In this document: one piece after another, positions 35,642 through 48,000 of the stretch
Numbering within the stretch: position 1 is the first letter of the stretch
How the letters are laid out: every line of letters begins with the position of its first letter
Source of the DNA: Fallopia convolvulus
Lineage: Eukaryota > Streptophyta > Magnoliopsida > Caryophyllales > Polygonaceae
NCBI GenBank assembly: GCA_964016875.1
Contig: OZ024718.1
Span: forward strand, 2,299,001-2,363,000
Length of the DNA stretch: 64,000 nt
Direction: 5' to 3'
Position numbers and translations under genes: made by a program
Notes under the pieces: model-generated
The model's input: only the letters and a program-made list of their open reading frames with translations
What the model was told of the DNA's origin: nothing
The model's database searches: none

Positions 35642-37222
35642 TTACAAACCCTTGTTACAACTATAGTGTTTAATCAGCCTATTGGCTTCCCTTAACCCAC
35701 TGAAGTAAGCACCATGTGTGGTTGAGTAATGAGTCCTATGTGTTGCTTCACCAGCAAACAAGAGTTGAAGAGGATGAGAAGAAGAAGAAGACTCATCACC
35801 ACCATTGATTTCATTTTCACTAGGCAATGGCACAGCCATGGTGTCCAAATCATCACCACTTGATCCAACTGCAACATAGCTGTATGAACCCATGAACAGA
35901 GGATCACTCCCCCATTTGGACTTCAAAACCCTTGTAAACTTGAACCCAGATGAACTTGAACCATTGCAATATGAATGATTTCCCAAGAAGCACGAGGCGG
36001 TAGCCGACACTCCATCAATAATCGCCTTGTCGTCAAGGGACTCGATCTCTAGCGCCTCTTTCCCAGCGAACCAAGACAAGAGTACTCTTGAATTGTCATA
36101 GACTGGATAGATTGCAGCAGTTCTCCTCATCCACCATGGAATCTTCTTGTGCTTAAACTCCGAATCCGGCCTGTGAAATACCATCTGCATAAAAGGAAAC
36201 AACAATAATCCCTTCTTCTCATTGCTGTTAGTTTCTTGCTCAGGTGATAGCTCTAGGAAGAGCTTGTTGACAACACCAAACCCTAGCTTTTGTATTGCAT
36301 CCCTCTTGAACTCAGGAAGTGGAGGGCTAAACAATCTTGATCCTTCTTCACAGACACCATCTTTCAGCACACCAAGTGACATGGTCAAGATCACATGATC
36401 AGCTTCTAAAACTGACCCATCACTGAAATGCAGCTTCACAGGCCTGGTTTTTTGCTCAAGCCATTCAATTTTCACCACTCTCTTGCCTAATTGAATCACC
36501 CCAGATGGCAAAACCGACGCCAGTGACTCGACTACGCTCGTATACCCCCTCGGAATCGTGATCTCTTCCCCTGGAAACATTGTGTACTCCTTCTCAGCAT
36601 CATAGTCCAAACTGAACAGATCTCCTGCACCTGTGTAAGTCCTCTGGGTATTCTCATGCATTGCAAAAATGGCTTCTTCAAGATCTCTCTGACTCCAATT
36701 TTTCCTCATCTCTTCATTCTGACTCTTTATTGACTCCAAATGATGCTCTAGACCCTGCCTCAAGAACCCACCAAGGCTCAACTGTTTGACACACTCTAGC
36801 TCATCATTACCACCATCCTGGGCAGTTTGCATCAGATTGCTGAAAAATGAAGAAATGGGTTCAACAAAAGTTGGATTCAAGACTAACCCACCTTCTGCAA
36901 TTGTTGTGGGTGATAACATTTTCTCATTAGTGAAGCCACTCATGCACTCCCATGGCTTCTGATCTGGTTTGAAGGAGTTGATTTCTTGGGCAATCTTGTG
37001 GACTGGGCTCCCAATGATTCCATGAATCCAAGTAGCACCCATTTCAATTCTGTCACCACAGAAATCTGAGGTGTTGATTCTTCCACCAATTCTTGTTCCA
37101 CCTTCAACCACACAGAGATCAAAGAGATCTCTTGAGCTTTCTGTTGTGTAGAGCTTGTGGGCAGCTGTTATACCTGCCATTCCAGCCCCAATTATCACCA
37201 CTTTTGGCCTTTTAACCCCCAT
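35642..37222 (-). CDS. PAO5: polyamine oxidase, PAO5 type
   Basis: Intronless frame of 526 residues starting MGVKRPKVVIIGAGMAG. The N-terminal GAGMAG (residues 12-17) is the Rossmann FAD-binding motif, followed by VVEGGTRIGGRIN and GATWIHG, hallmarks of the flavin amine oxidase family. The C-terminus carries LFAGEATHRTHYSTTHGAY, the FAD and active-site region. Length and lack of introns fit Arabidopsis PAO5 as I recall it, a cytosolic enzyme reported to oxidise thermospermine or spermine and to influence xylem and stem growth. The frame stays open 39 codons upstream to another ATG (37337-37339), but that stretch is CT-rich and low-complexity like a 5' UTR, so the MGVK start is preferred. No transit peptide or peroxisomal tail is seen. 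Confidence 0.95.
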   Translation of the reverse strand: MGVKRPKVVIIGAGMAGITAAHKLYTTESSRDLFDLCVVEGGTRIGGRINTSDFCGDRIEMGATWIHGIIGSPVHKIAQEINSFKPDQKPWECMSGFTNEKMLSPTTIAEGGLVLNPTFVEPISSFFSNLMQTAQDGGNDELECVKQLSLGGFLRQGLEHHLESIKSQNEEMRKNWSQRDLEEAIFAMHENTQRTYTGAGDLFSLDYDAEKEYTMFPGEEITIPRGYTSVVESLASVLPSGVIQLGKRVVKIEWLEQKTRPVKLHFSDGSVLEADHVILTMSLGVLKDGVCEEGSRLFSPPLPEFKRDAIQKLGFGVVNKLFLELSPEQETNSNEKKGLLLFPFMQMVFHRPDSEFKHKKIPWWMRRTAAIYPVYDNSRVLLSWFAGKEALEIESLDDKAIIDGVSATASCFLGNHSYCNGSSSSGFKFTRVLKSKWGSDPLFMGSYSYVAVGSSGDDLDTMAVPLPSENEINGGDESSSSSHPLQLLFAGEATHRTHYSTTHGAYFSGLREANRLIKHYSCNKGL

Positions 37223-38955
37223 TTTTCTCCTTCTGAGTTCAGGCTTTTTCTTGTACAAGGAGAGAGTAAAGAAAGTGTTAGAGAAAGAGAGAGAGGAGTT
37301 TGGGAGAGAGAAAGAAAGAGAGGTTGGTGGGAGAAGCAAAGTGGATTGTGTGGTGAGGAAGACTATGCTGATAAGGAACTTATAAGTGAGCTAGGGAAAA
37401 TAAAAAAACAGTTGAAATATATATATTTGTGTGAAGTATAGAAAGAGAAGGGATGGGCTTCTTTATATATTCTTTAGCCTATCTCATTGGGGATACAGCT
37501 TGTAGCAATTGAGAGTTAAGATCATACCTGTCAAAAAAATAAGAACACAATCTATTCAAAGTCAAGTACTCAAGTGGCAGTTTCAAAGCTTTGATTGGAG
37601 ATGATGATTAACCTCTTATAGTCTTACTCCTAATTAGTATTCAATGGAACACAAAAGAAAACAGATAAGAGAATCAGATCATGCTCTATGAGAAAAACAT
37701 CCAGATAACTAGCTCCTTGTCACTAGCTACAACTGACTATATCCCAACTAACACAAAATACACATGCCTGTGCAATAATTGGCATATATCTTAGCATAGT
37801 TTTCATTGATCAAATAATTAAACATGTATTCTGATAACAACAACATATGTCGGTAGACTTTTGCCTTTTTTACTACCCCACTCTTTTTTTCTTCTTCCTG
37901 AAATCAGTATACATAAATCATGATAAGTAGTAGTCTAGTGTATGATTGTTCATCTTTTGTCTACCAATCACCACCATGAGTTTACTTACAGTGCCCCCAC
38001 CAACTGAAATCTAATGCTGATATTTTTTACTGTTGCTGCAATGCTGCTGATGATGATGAATTGATGATCAAATCTCAATGAGAGCAGAATAATTGAGAGG
38101 CTTTTGCTAATTTGCACAGTAATCAAGTCATTCTACAACCACAATTAAGAAGACATGGAGATTTAAGGGAGGGGATTGAACCAAGAAGTTAAACAACAAC
38201 AACATTGATCCAGTGAGGTTCCGCTGTAGCGGAATCAGACAAGCTGAAATTCAGCTATGTGACAATAGTAACTGAATTTAATTAGAATGTACTAAAATTG
38301 ATATAGGGACTAAATCCATCTCAAAGACAGTGTATAAAAGCCAATGAGCATGAGAATGCACCCCATGAACCAAGAAGTTAAAGTGAGTTGAAAAAGAGAT
38401 GCAAATCATTCACTCTGTAAAAGTAAACAAGCTAGAGCCTTTTGCATAAACTTTCATACAGAGAACAGATGCACAACCAGATCAAGCATCGAATTGTTTA
38501 ATCCGATTCATCATCATCAATACCTAAGTGTGCACAAATACAAGAAACTACAGCATCATATAAAAAAATTGTTTGCATTAAACTATCCCAAATCCCGAAA
38601 CTATTCAAATTTCTAGGGTTACGATCTCAAATGGATTCGAATCCCCAAATACCAATCTCGAACAACTCTAAGCAAAGTAAAAACAACCGACTTTAATCAT
38701 GGAAACGCATCAATAGTTTTAGCAATCTAACCCTAGATCCTTCGGTCACATCAAAATTCACAAATCCAAGTGCGAATTCTCGACGGAGAAAAACATGTAG
38801 GAAAAATGATTGAATTTCATTTGAAGTCGACGGATTCTCTAGTCACCGGCAAAAACAAAACAAGTCGTCGATTCGATTTGAATTCGTCACCTTGATTTCA
38901 AATCAATCGCCGGCGATCGATCGCCGTCGACGGAAATGGACGCCGGATACCTCAC
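37223..38955. other. PAO5 promoter and spacer
   Basis: 37223-37480 is the likely 5' UTR and core promoter of PAO5, with GA-rich (CT-rich on the coding strand) tracts. About 38185-38370 is a dispersed retroposon with an AAC-rich (TTG on minus) end, shared with 33690-34190 and 58560-58790. Otherwise nothing is recognised. Confidence 0.5.
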
Positions 38956-38976
38956 CTGTTCTGTCTCATTCGCCAT
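38956..38976 (-). CDS. possible orphan first exon (MANETEQ)
   Basis: Within a small GC-rich island (38830-39000), the minus strand reads ATGGCGAATGAGACAGAACA followed by G and a GTGAGG donor. It looks like a genuine initial coding exon of seven codons ending in phase 0. No convincing second exon was found toward 37.5 kb. It could be an upstream leader exon for PAO5, the start of a very small or decayed gene, or chance. Confidence 0.25.
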
Positions 38977-39365
38977 TTTCGCTCTTTTTTCTAGGAGAAT
39001 CGGGAATTTACCGCCATAGCAGATTTTTACTGCGGTAAAAAAAAACAAATTGTTTTTCAACCCGGTAAAAAGTTTTTTTTGATAAAAAGACAAGAGGAAA
39101 AAGGTAGTTTGTAGTTTGAAATTAGGTTAAGTCTAATAAAATCATGCAAAGTACAATCTGATGAAATAGTCAAAGGCTCAAAGTACATTACCTTATAAGT
39201 CAGTTCAAACAAAAATTGTTTCAATGGTCAAACAACACAAGCAATTGAGTGTTTGAATGCATAGATTGTGTAAATACTTGGAACTTGATCAAGGAAAACT
39301 TCAAGTAGATAAACATTACAAATAATATATTCAGAGTCTTAGAATAAACCTATGTTACTAAGAAA

Positions 39366-40248
39366 AGAAATGAGAATATATCTCAGTCGTTTGATCGGGA
39401 TATATCTATGATTGAGATTACACGCGTAATTTTTTTTGAACCTTCGAAGTTGTAAAATCTGATCATGATTGTGCTTTTTCACTTAATACGACTGCGCCTT
39501 TTCGATTAACACAATTGTGTATGCTCTTATTTCATCGTGTGTGATTTTTTTCATATGAGTGCGCAATACGTGACGAATGATTGTGCCTTTTCACTTAAAA
39601 TGATTGTGTATTTTCACTTAACACGATTGTGCATGCTCTTATCTCATCGTGTGTGATTTTTTTCATGTGAGTGTAATGAGCGTGCAATATGACGAATGAT
39701 TGTGATTTTCACTAAAACATGACTGTGCATTTTCACTTAACACGACTGTGCATACTCAGATACTCTTACCTCATCGTGTATGATTTTTACATGTGAGTGT
39801 GTAATGAATGTGCAATATGTGACGAATGATTGTGTATTTTTACTTAACATGACTATGCATTTTAAGTGAAAATGAATGTGCCTTTTCACTAAAAACGACT
39901 GTGCATGCTCTTATCTCATTGTGTATGACTTTTTTCATATGTAATACAAGGCACATTTGGTGAAAATGCCTACACAGTCATGTTAGATGAAAACTACTCA
40001 CAATCATGTTAGATGAAAACGCACGGTCACATACAACATTATACACAATCATTTCCGAAATTCACACCACCAATGTGAAAATGCCTACACGGTTATTTTA
40101 TATGAAAATGCACGGTCATGTTAGATGAAAACGCACAGACGCACAGTCACATATAAGATTATACACGGTGATTTCCGAAATTCACACCACCAAGGTAATT
40201 TTTTTGCGTGCGCGTGATGAGTGGTTGAGATTCATTCTTATTTCTTTC
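39366..40248. repeat. fold-back element with inverted minisatellite arms
   Basis: Left arm (about 39465-39950): three to four copies of a 115-125-bp unit containing CATGACTGTGCATTTTCACT-like sequence. Right arm (about 39956-40195): two copies of a unit containing the inverse word, GTCATGTTAGATGAAAA. The arms can therefore pair. The outer edges read GAAATGAGAATATATCTCA (39368) and its approximate inverse TGAGATTCATTCTTATTTC (to 40247), a terminal inverted repeat of about 20 bp. No coding sequence. Confidence 0.65.
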
Positions 40249-42339
40249 ATGGAGAACCATTCTCACATGAACCTCACCCTTGTCTTAAGAATATAGATTA
40301 AGAAGTTTTATTTAGAAATTTTGTGCTTGATTTTATCCGCTAAGGTTAGTAACTCTTGTTTAGTTTTTTTCTTTTTAAGGTTTAGTTTATGAAAATGATA
40401 ATTTTAAATATTACATATGTTAGAACTACAGAATCATAATATGTATATTTTTGATACACGAAAATATCAGGGGATCAAAATTAACGAGAAATAGACCGTC
40501 TTATGGCATCTTTATGAATGATATCACGAAGAACTGAATCAGCTGCAATTGGGGTGGATGAAACACTATGGAACTAGACCGCGATCTTTCTAAGTCATAA
40601 ATTGCTAGATTTGTGGATTTATATTTTTTATAATTTTTTTATAATTTTTTTAGAATTTAAAATTTTTTTATCTAACTTCTTATGGATAAAAGTATTGTAT
40701 TTAAAATTACATCTATGTAGTATAATAATGTACACCGAAAAGACCAGAATCTAATTATAAAAATTAAGTGACGTTTAATCTTTTTTATTCATATATAGGA
40801 GACATTTAAGCTATAATAATGAGAAGAGAGATTCAAACTCACAATCTAATGGTCACCAATATCATCACAATGTACCTAGCTCATTAATAATGTACACCTA
40901 GCTCATTGACAAGTAACTTTTCATCTAAAAGCTGGAAAAAAAACACCGAACTAGTAAATTGCATACATGGCCAAAAACTTTTTAGACTTGACAAATGTAC
41001 CTAGCTCATTGATTGTCAATTTTTCACCAAAAAAAACTAGCTAGCTAGATCATTGATAGGTGTAAACTAATGTGATCATTTTCATCACAATAAAAAGACA
41101 GCCTAAATCTAGAAAATATTTTGGGGTTCTTAACTTTTAGTTAGGTCACATATATTAGTAGATCAATTCAAATAGTTTTCAACCGTACCAAATTAAAAAG
41201 ACAACCCAATTGTTTTTTCTAATGTCTTGGTAGCAAGATTGGGACTCATCTCCTTTAAATTTGTTGCAATCAAAAATTGGAAGAATTAATTATTGACATC
41301 ATATTTAACACAAAAACCAATTCAAATTGACTTGCAAATAATCTTGACCTTGTTTTACATGAATATATACTGTGTTAGTGTCGGTCGTATAGATTCATCT
41401 AAGTTGTATGAATTGGAAAATTCATGATCAAAAGAGACAAAGACAATGACATTGGATTGAGTTGTGATTTTACTTGGTCTCTCTAGTAAAAATAGAATTG
41501 TATAGCTAATTAATGTATTTATATCTAAGTAAATCTTTTTTTAGGGTGATTCTCAATTAATAATCCGACCTTCATCAAACAAACAAACTAATATTTTCAA
41601 CGATCCTTGGTCTCAATCTTCGAGTCTATTTAGACCGCGTATTATAATATAAATTTTTTTACTATTATAAATTTATAATACACGGTTTAATACAAAATCC
41701 TGCATTATAATGTAAAATCATTGGTCTCATTTCTCCTTACATTACAATTTTCGTCTTTTCATTTGGGGTACGTAGAACGAATTTTAGATTTGAATTGACT
41801 TGTTGTGTCAAATAAAGTTAGAACAAAATGAACACCATTAGTTAGTGGGCATAAAATTACAAAATCATGAATTTGGGTGCTGATTAATCATCATTCACGT
41901 AATTAATTAAGCTCAAGTCATCATTATTTATGTTAATTTAATTATTTTGAGTCAAATCATCTCAATAAATAATTATCAGTGCTATGAACGATGATTTCAT
42001 ATCTATAGTAAGGTTTCATTTGATGTTTTCCTATAGTAAGGTTTCATTTGATGATTTCATATCTATAGTAAGGTTTCATGCATTTTATCTAAAGTTTAAA
42101 TATTATTAGATATTATTTTATATATATACCTTACCCAATTATATGTATATTTCGTATAGATCAGGTCGGGTGATGAGGGAAGGACCTTCATTCGCATACA
42201 TCACCTTATTTATTTAGATTTTCATCCGATTTTCGGGTTAGATAAATCATATATCTGCGTGCGAGCGAGATTGTCATCTATTTATAGCATAGTGCAAGTG
42301 ATAATTTGACAAAAAAAACCTAAAATTCATTTTATTATA
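40249..42339. other. AT-rich spacer
   Basis: No gene. A short tandem array at 41993-42078 has three copies of a CTATAGTAAGGTTTCATTTG unit with spacer variation. Confidence 0.5.
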
Positions 42340-42688
42340 CTCCCTCCGATTCAAATTTAGTGACGTTTTATGTATTTGCACATGAATTAATTAAGGGAGT
42401 CATATCATAAATAATCTTTAAAAGTATCCTCTAATCCTCAAAAAACACGGTAATTAATTAACAATAATTAAGAAAACATGCAACAATTGGTTACTATCCT
42501 CATGTGTGCTAACGTGGTATTTGAATTCCAATGAGATCGAGAGTATTAAATTCTTCCACCAAAAACTGTGAAAAGTAATTGTAAAATAGTGGTATTTAAT
42601 TGAAAAAAAGTAGAATTATTTCCCAACGACACTAAATATGAATCAACAAAAAAGAGTTAAAGTGACACTTAATATGAATCGGAGGGAG
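42340..42688. mobile_element. Stowaway-type MITE
   Basis: A 349-bp element starting CTCCCTCCGATTCAAATTTA and ending with the inverse TAATATGAATCGGAGGGAG, flanked by TA at 42338-42339 and 42689-42690. Subterminal GTGAC/GTCAC words are also inverted. Non-coding. Confidence 0.92.
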
Positions 42689-45022
42689 TATATGATCATA
42701 AGTTAACCTACTTATATGCTCCACACATGTAATGCATCCCTAAGTATGAACTAGATCTCAACGAACTAATCATTAATTTTTGTTTAGTTTGAATAATTAA
42801 ACTAGAAAGAAAAAGGGAAAGTAAAAGGAGAGCCTAGCTAGCTCTAATAACATCTCACAAGATCGAATCACATTATTATGATTAGAATTTAGAAAGGAGA
42901 AAGCAAAAGTAGTCCATACAAAATTTGAGGATTATGATGATTAGGAGAATCTGAGGGCTTTTCAAACTAGTGTTTGATTGCAATTTGAGGATTATGATTA
43001 AGGCTTAAAATGTAGGGCATGAAAAGGATGGCATAACCATCACATTATGAGTGAAATGTGTATATATATATATTTTTCTTTGCTCTAGGTTTATTATGAC
43101 CCATGCAAACAAGTAGCTAGAAGTGTAGCAAAACCCTAGCATATAGATTCAAGTCCTACCAAATGTGTAATCAAAAGATAATAATGTTATCAATATTCAG
43201 TTGGTCTAGTGATAAAGTATTGTTCAAGATGTTTGAGTTCGAATCTCTTTGGTTTTGTGTATGAAAAAAACTGGTATTGAGAGAGAGTCACCCCAAAATA
43301 AGACCACGGAGTATCCGATTTGGATATATAGTGCTGACCGATCGAACCGGACAAGCCAAAAAGCAAGATAAAAATAATAATAATGTTTCGGGTTTTTTTT
43401 TTGGAAAAACGAGAGTGATGTTATTAAAGGATTTTTCTAACATTGATAAAACCAAGTTTAGAAGATATACTATTAGTTTGTTGATTTAATTTTTTTTTGG
43501 GTTCACCCATTTCAATTTTAAAAAATAATACATCATTTTTTAAATTTAATTTTTTAATATGTATCCATGAACCCACATTAATCAGATAGATTATAAAAAT
43601 ATATTTGTAAAAAGAATATAAGGTGGTCCTTTTTATTTAAAATACCTTTAGATGTAGATATTAAAACCCTAAAAAAGAAAATATAAATCCTAGTATATTA
43701 CAAGAATTAACACATTCTAAATCTATAAATCTAGCAAAAAAAATTTAAATTAGTTTCTTATTCTTTGCTCTTGTGATATAGGATAGAAATCTTGGTATCA
43801 ATTCATGTATGCAATTTCTTATGAAATCCTTTTATTTTCTCATGAAATTCCATTCTAAGCATATTGCACTAATTTTTGAATTCGGGATGGTTCATATATG
43901 AATTTGAGTATTTTAATAGTCGAATCCTACTAACTTGAGGGTGAGGAACACAATAATAGACTTGAATTCAATCAATTCAAACCGAAAAGGAACACCAACC
44001 GAAAAACTCAAAACCTCAAAAGCACCACTGGCAAGAATCTTAAGAGTTAGGACATCAATTGAAAAACTCAGAACCTAAGGCTTAGCAAAAGAATTTCCAC
44101 ATTTGTTTTAGTTTCATGGACTACTAAATCATAATAACCTCCTCCTATATATCCTATAACACTCTAGCTTGATTGCTACTTGTTGAATACTGTATATACT
44201 TTTCTATCATGTGCTTTAGAATTACCAAATTGCTTTTACTTTATTTGGTAGGCTATGGGAAAACATTAATCCAATAATCCTACCAAGTCTATCATCATCT
44301 TTTCTTTCACCACCCCCCTAAAATTCCCAACTTTTTAGCTTCTTGTAGCTTTTCTTTTGAGACCCAAGATACATTTTTTGACACTAATGCACTTTATCAA
44401 CCTCTTAGGAATTTTAGCAGATTTGACACTTGGAGGGAGAAGATCAGGGTGAAGGACAACTAGCTGTCAGAAATAGAGATCCCAGGGTGGTTTTGTCGTC
44501 TCGACATTGGTGTTCTATGTTACTCTTGGCCTTTTGTCGTTTAACTATTTTGTGGTTTTGTGGGTTTTGTTATTCGCTTCACTTTACTAGTTTTGTGCAG
44601 GTGTTGGTGTCTTGGCGGCCCCCTCGGGCCTTTCGGGCGTATTCCCGACTTTCGGCCTGAGGTACCTCCATCTTGACCCCCCCAAATTCCGCTTTAGCAG
44701 AACCAAAACTAGATCAATGTTGTTGTTGTTGTAATGCACTGTATCAAAACTGGGTCAATGTTGTTTTTGTTGTAATGCACTATATCAAATGTGTCCAATA
44801 ATTAGCTCTAGCTCTTATACTCTTAACACATTTATGTACCTAGCTCCATCATACAATACAATCTATCAATTAGTTGCTTGTGTTCTTGATGGATGAGATT
44901 GATTAATAAACAATGAAACAAAACCATGATACAATAATTTAATCATCTGTACAATGCATACAAGCATTTCCCACCCTCTCCAAATCTCATAAACCCTACA
45001 AGATCAAAAAAGAAATTACATG
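42689..45022. other. spacer with SINE and TTG-tailed retroposon
   Basis: A SINE lies at about 43197-43375 (A box TTGGTCTAGTGATAAAG, B box GAGTTCGAATCTC). About 44430-44735 is a non-LTR 3' end finishing with CTTTAGCAGAACC and a TTG run at 44719-44731. 44880-45022 is the 3' UTR side of the receptor kinase. Confidence 0.55.
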
Positions 45023-48000
45023 TCAATGTGAACCAGACCAAAACCTGTACAACCCATTCTCACCAACAACATCCTCTCTAGACGACGTCGTTCTACCCCT
45101 CTTCCAAAACCTCCAGCTCCTCCCGCCCCCGATCGGCCCAGACGACGACGAATGCCTCCGGAACGATCCCGAACCCGATCTCGACCCCAATCCCGACTCC
45201 TTACACCCGATCCCGGTTTCCGTCCCACCGAAAACATCCGACCCCGATAATGCCTTCTCAACGTCCTGATCCCGGGACAAGTTCTCGCTCCTCGGGGACA
45301 TCTCGTCGAGCTCGTCTTTTGCCTCGTTGCACACGAGCTTAAGAGCCTGCACGACCTCGCCCATGAAGGGTCGGTGGGACACCTCGGGTTGGACACACAT
45401 GGATGCAATGGCGGCCACTTTAGCCACGTTGTCAAAGGATATGTCGGGTCCTAGGCCCGGGTCAATGATCGATTTCAGGGCTTCTTTGGTCGTGAGGTAC
45501 GGACGAGTCCAGGCTACGAGGTTTTCTTGGCCCGGCGGTTGCGACATGTCTACGGGTTTCCGACCCGTTAGGAGCTCGAGAAGGACGACTCCGTAACTGT
45601 AGACGTCGCTCTTTACCAGAAGGTGGCCTGTCATCGCGTACTCAGGAGCGACGTACCTGCAAGTTTTTAACTTCCATGTGAATAACTGAATATGCAATTG
45701 ATATGATACCCAATTAAATTCATCATTATACACAAAACCACCCTTATTATAAGGCTAGTTTGCACGTAACTACCCATTTTGAGAAAAACTTGAAATGTCC
45801 AAATTAACTTATTAAAGCACAACAACAACAACAACAACAATAACACCCAGTGTGGACCTGCCTCGGGCAGGGTCTGGGAGGTCAGGATGTACCCACCCTT
45901 CCCTCGACTTAGGATCGAGAGGGTGTGTAAAAAAGGCCTAGATGTGAATAACATTATTAAAGCACATTTTCAAAAAATATTTTGGATATATTATCTTTTT
46001 TTAATGTATTTATAAGGTGAGAATACCAGAGTTGAATTGCTAACAAAGTGCATGTAATGAATGTAACATGCAAATTTTTATACAATAGGTGGTTTTATGT
46101 AAGATGGTTTGGTTTAACTTAGGACTTAGGTGTGTTTGGATTGCAACATTTAACGCAACTTGATGCATTAAATGGGGCAATCCAAATGCACCCTTAGTAG
46201 TTAGTACTACTTTGTTTCAGGAACAAAGAGAGAATTCATACCCAAAAGTTCCCATGACACGTGTCGAGATGTGCCTGTTCTCTTCATCCATTGCAGTTCT
46301 TGCCAAACCAAAGTCTGAAACTTTGGGTGTGAAGTCAGTTTCTAACAAAATGTTACTGGCTTTGAAATCCCTATGTATGACACGGGGGCTCGAATCTTCA
46401 TGTAAGTAAGCTAGACCACGAGCCGCACCAAGCGCTATTTTCATCCGGGCACCCCAATCAAGTGGTGAACTCTCTTTGTCTATCCCTGGAAAAAAAATCA
46501 TAGCATCACCACGAACATTAAAATTTAACACAAATTACCCTTTTAGCCTCCGTTTGGATCGCACATTTAATGTATTAATTTGCATTAAATGCGGCAATCT
46601 AAACGGACGCTTAAGGAAGAAAGAGCTAGTTTCATACCATGTAGATGAGAATCAACACTTCCATTTCGAATGAGTTCATAAATTAAGCACCGAACATGCT
46701 CCTCTACACATATACCAATCAACTTGACTAAGTTCCTATGATGAAGCCGACTAAGCATCTCAACTTCAGCCAAAAATTCCCGGCCACCCTGCTGATCCTC
46801 TCTCTTGAGAACCTTTACAGCAACCTCGGTTCCATCTTCAAGAACGCCACTGTAAACACGTCCAAATCCGCCTTCCCCGAGTACTCTTGAAAGGTTGAAG
46901 TTATCGGTGGCCTTCTCAATCTCACTTGCACTGAAAGTCTTAGCTGATCCAGTGTATGCAGCAACACTCGATTCAAATGACAGTGAAAAACTTGGGCGAC
47001 TTCCAATTGATTGTCCCGTTGGACCTGCCATACACAGTTCTCGTTTAATCATAAGGAACATAAAACAAAAGTTTCGTTATATTATGCAATAATTGCATTA
47101 TACCTGTTGATCTTGCAACAGAAGCTGGATAAGTATGTGGTGCTTCTGATGATTGGTTAACATGTCTTCTATGTCTGAACAGCAAAATCCAGCCAAGTAA
47201 GAGGCACAGAAGCACAGCTCCAACAGCTGAGAAGACTATAATCGCTATAAGACTACCGCTAAGTCTGTTTTTATGTCCTTTCTTTGTAACATCGACTCCC
47301 AAAGGATGGATTTTACTACCATTATCCCCAGGATAAACCCCTCCATTGATATCAGCAATGTCTGAAGGAGCTGTGGGAGGAGAAGGAGGAAGACCTGCAA
47401 TTTCACAGAGCTTCAAAATAAATAAATAAAAAACTATATAATAAGAGAGTGATAGAGCGGGAATTTTTAGGATAAGTTTACCTGGATATTGCACATAGAG
47501 TACTTCATAGTCACCAAACAGGGATTTGCTTATAGCAACTTGCTTGTTCCAGAACCTCTCATAAATCAAAAACGCTGTAATGTTGTCGAACTTATCACCC
47601 AGTGGTACTAAGTCAATCAGGAGAAGCGTTTTCTCAGGTTGCTCACTTGCTGCGTTTGCTCCCATGATTCGCACTTGAGCTGGCTTCACAAATATGCCCG
47701 TTGCAATTTCCCGGGCCAGTTCTGGAACTAAAGGGAAAAAGGTGTACAAAGCAACACCAATTCGTAGCTCAACTTTCATTGGAAAGACGCAATTACAAGG
47801 TGATCCTGGAATTGTATTTGTATATGGCTCCAGGCAGGTATATGATAAGCAATCTAGAATAACCATCAAATAATGTCAAATTTACCAAAAAAAACACAGC
47901 AGATGGAGTAAAGGAGCTGAAATCAACGAGGCTCATACCATGGTTAGGAGGTGGAGGTGGTAGTGCTAGTATGGGTGGTGCAAGCTCAATGTTCGGTTCC

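Noticed and set aside
37223..37339. N-terminal extension of PAO5 from an upstream in-frame ATG
   Set aside because: The 39 codons come from a CT-rich low-complexity leader and do not resemble a targeting signal; the family start aligns at MGVKRPKVV.
39366..40248. CRISPR-like or centromeric satellite array
   Set aside because: Units are irregular and arranged as inverted arms within terminal repeats in a plant nuclear region; this fits a fold-back transposon.
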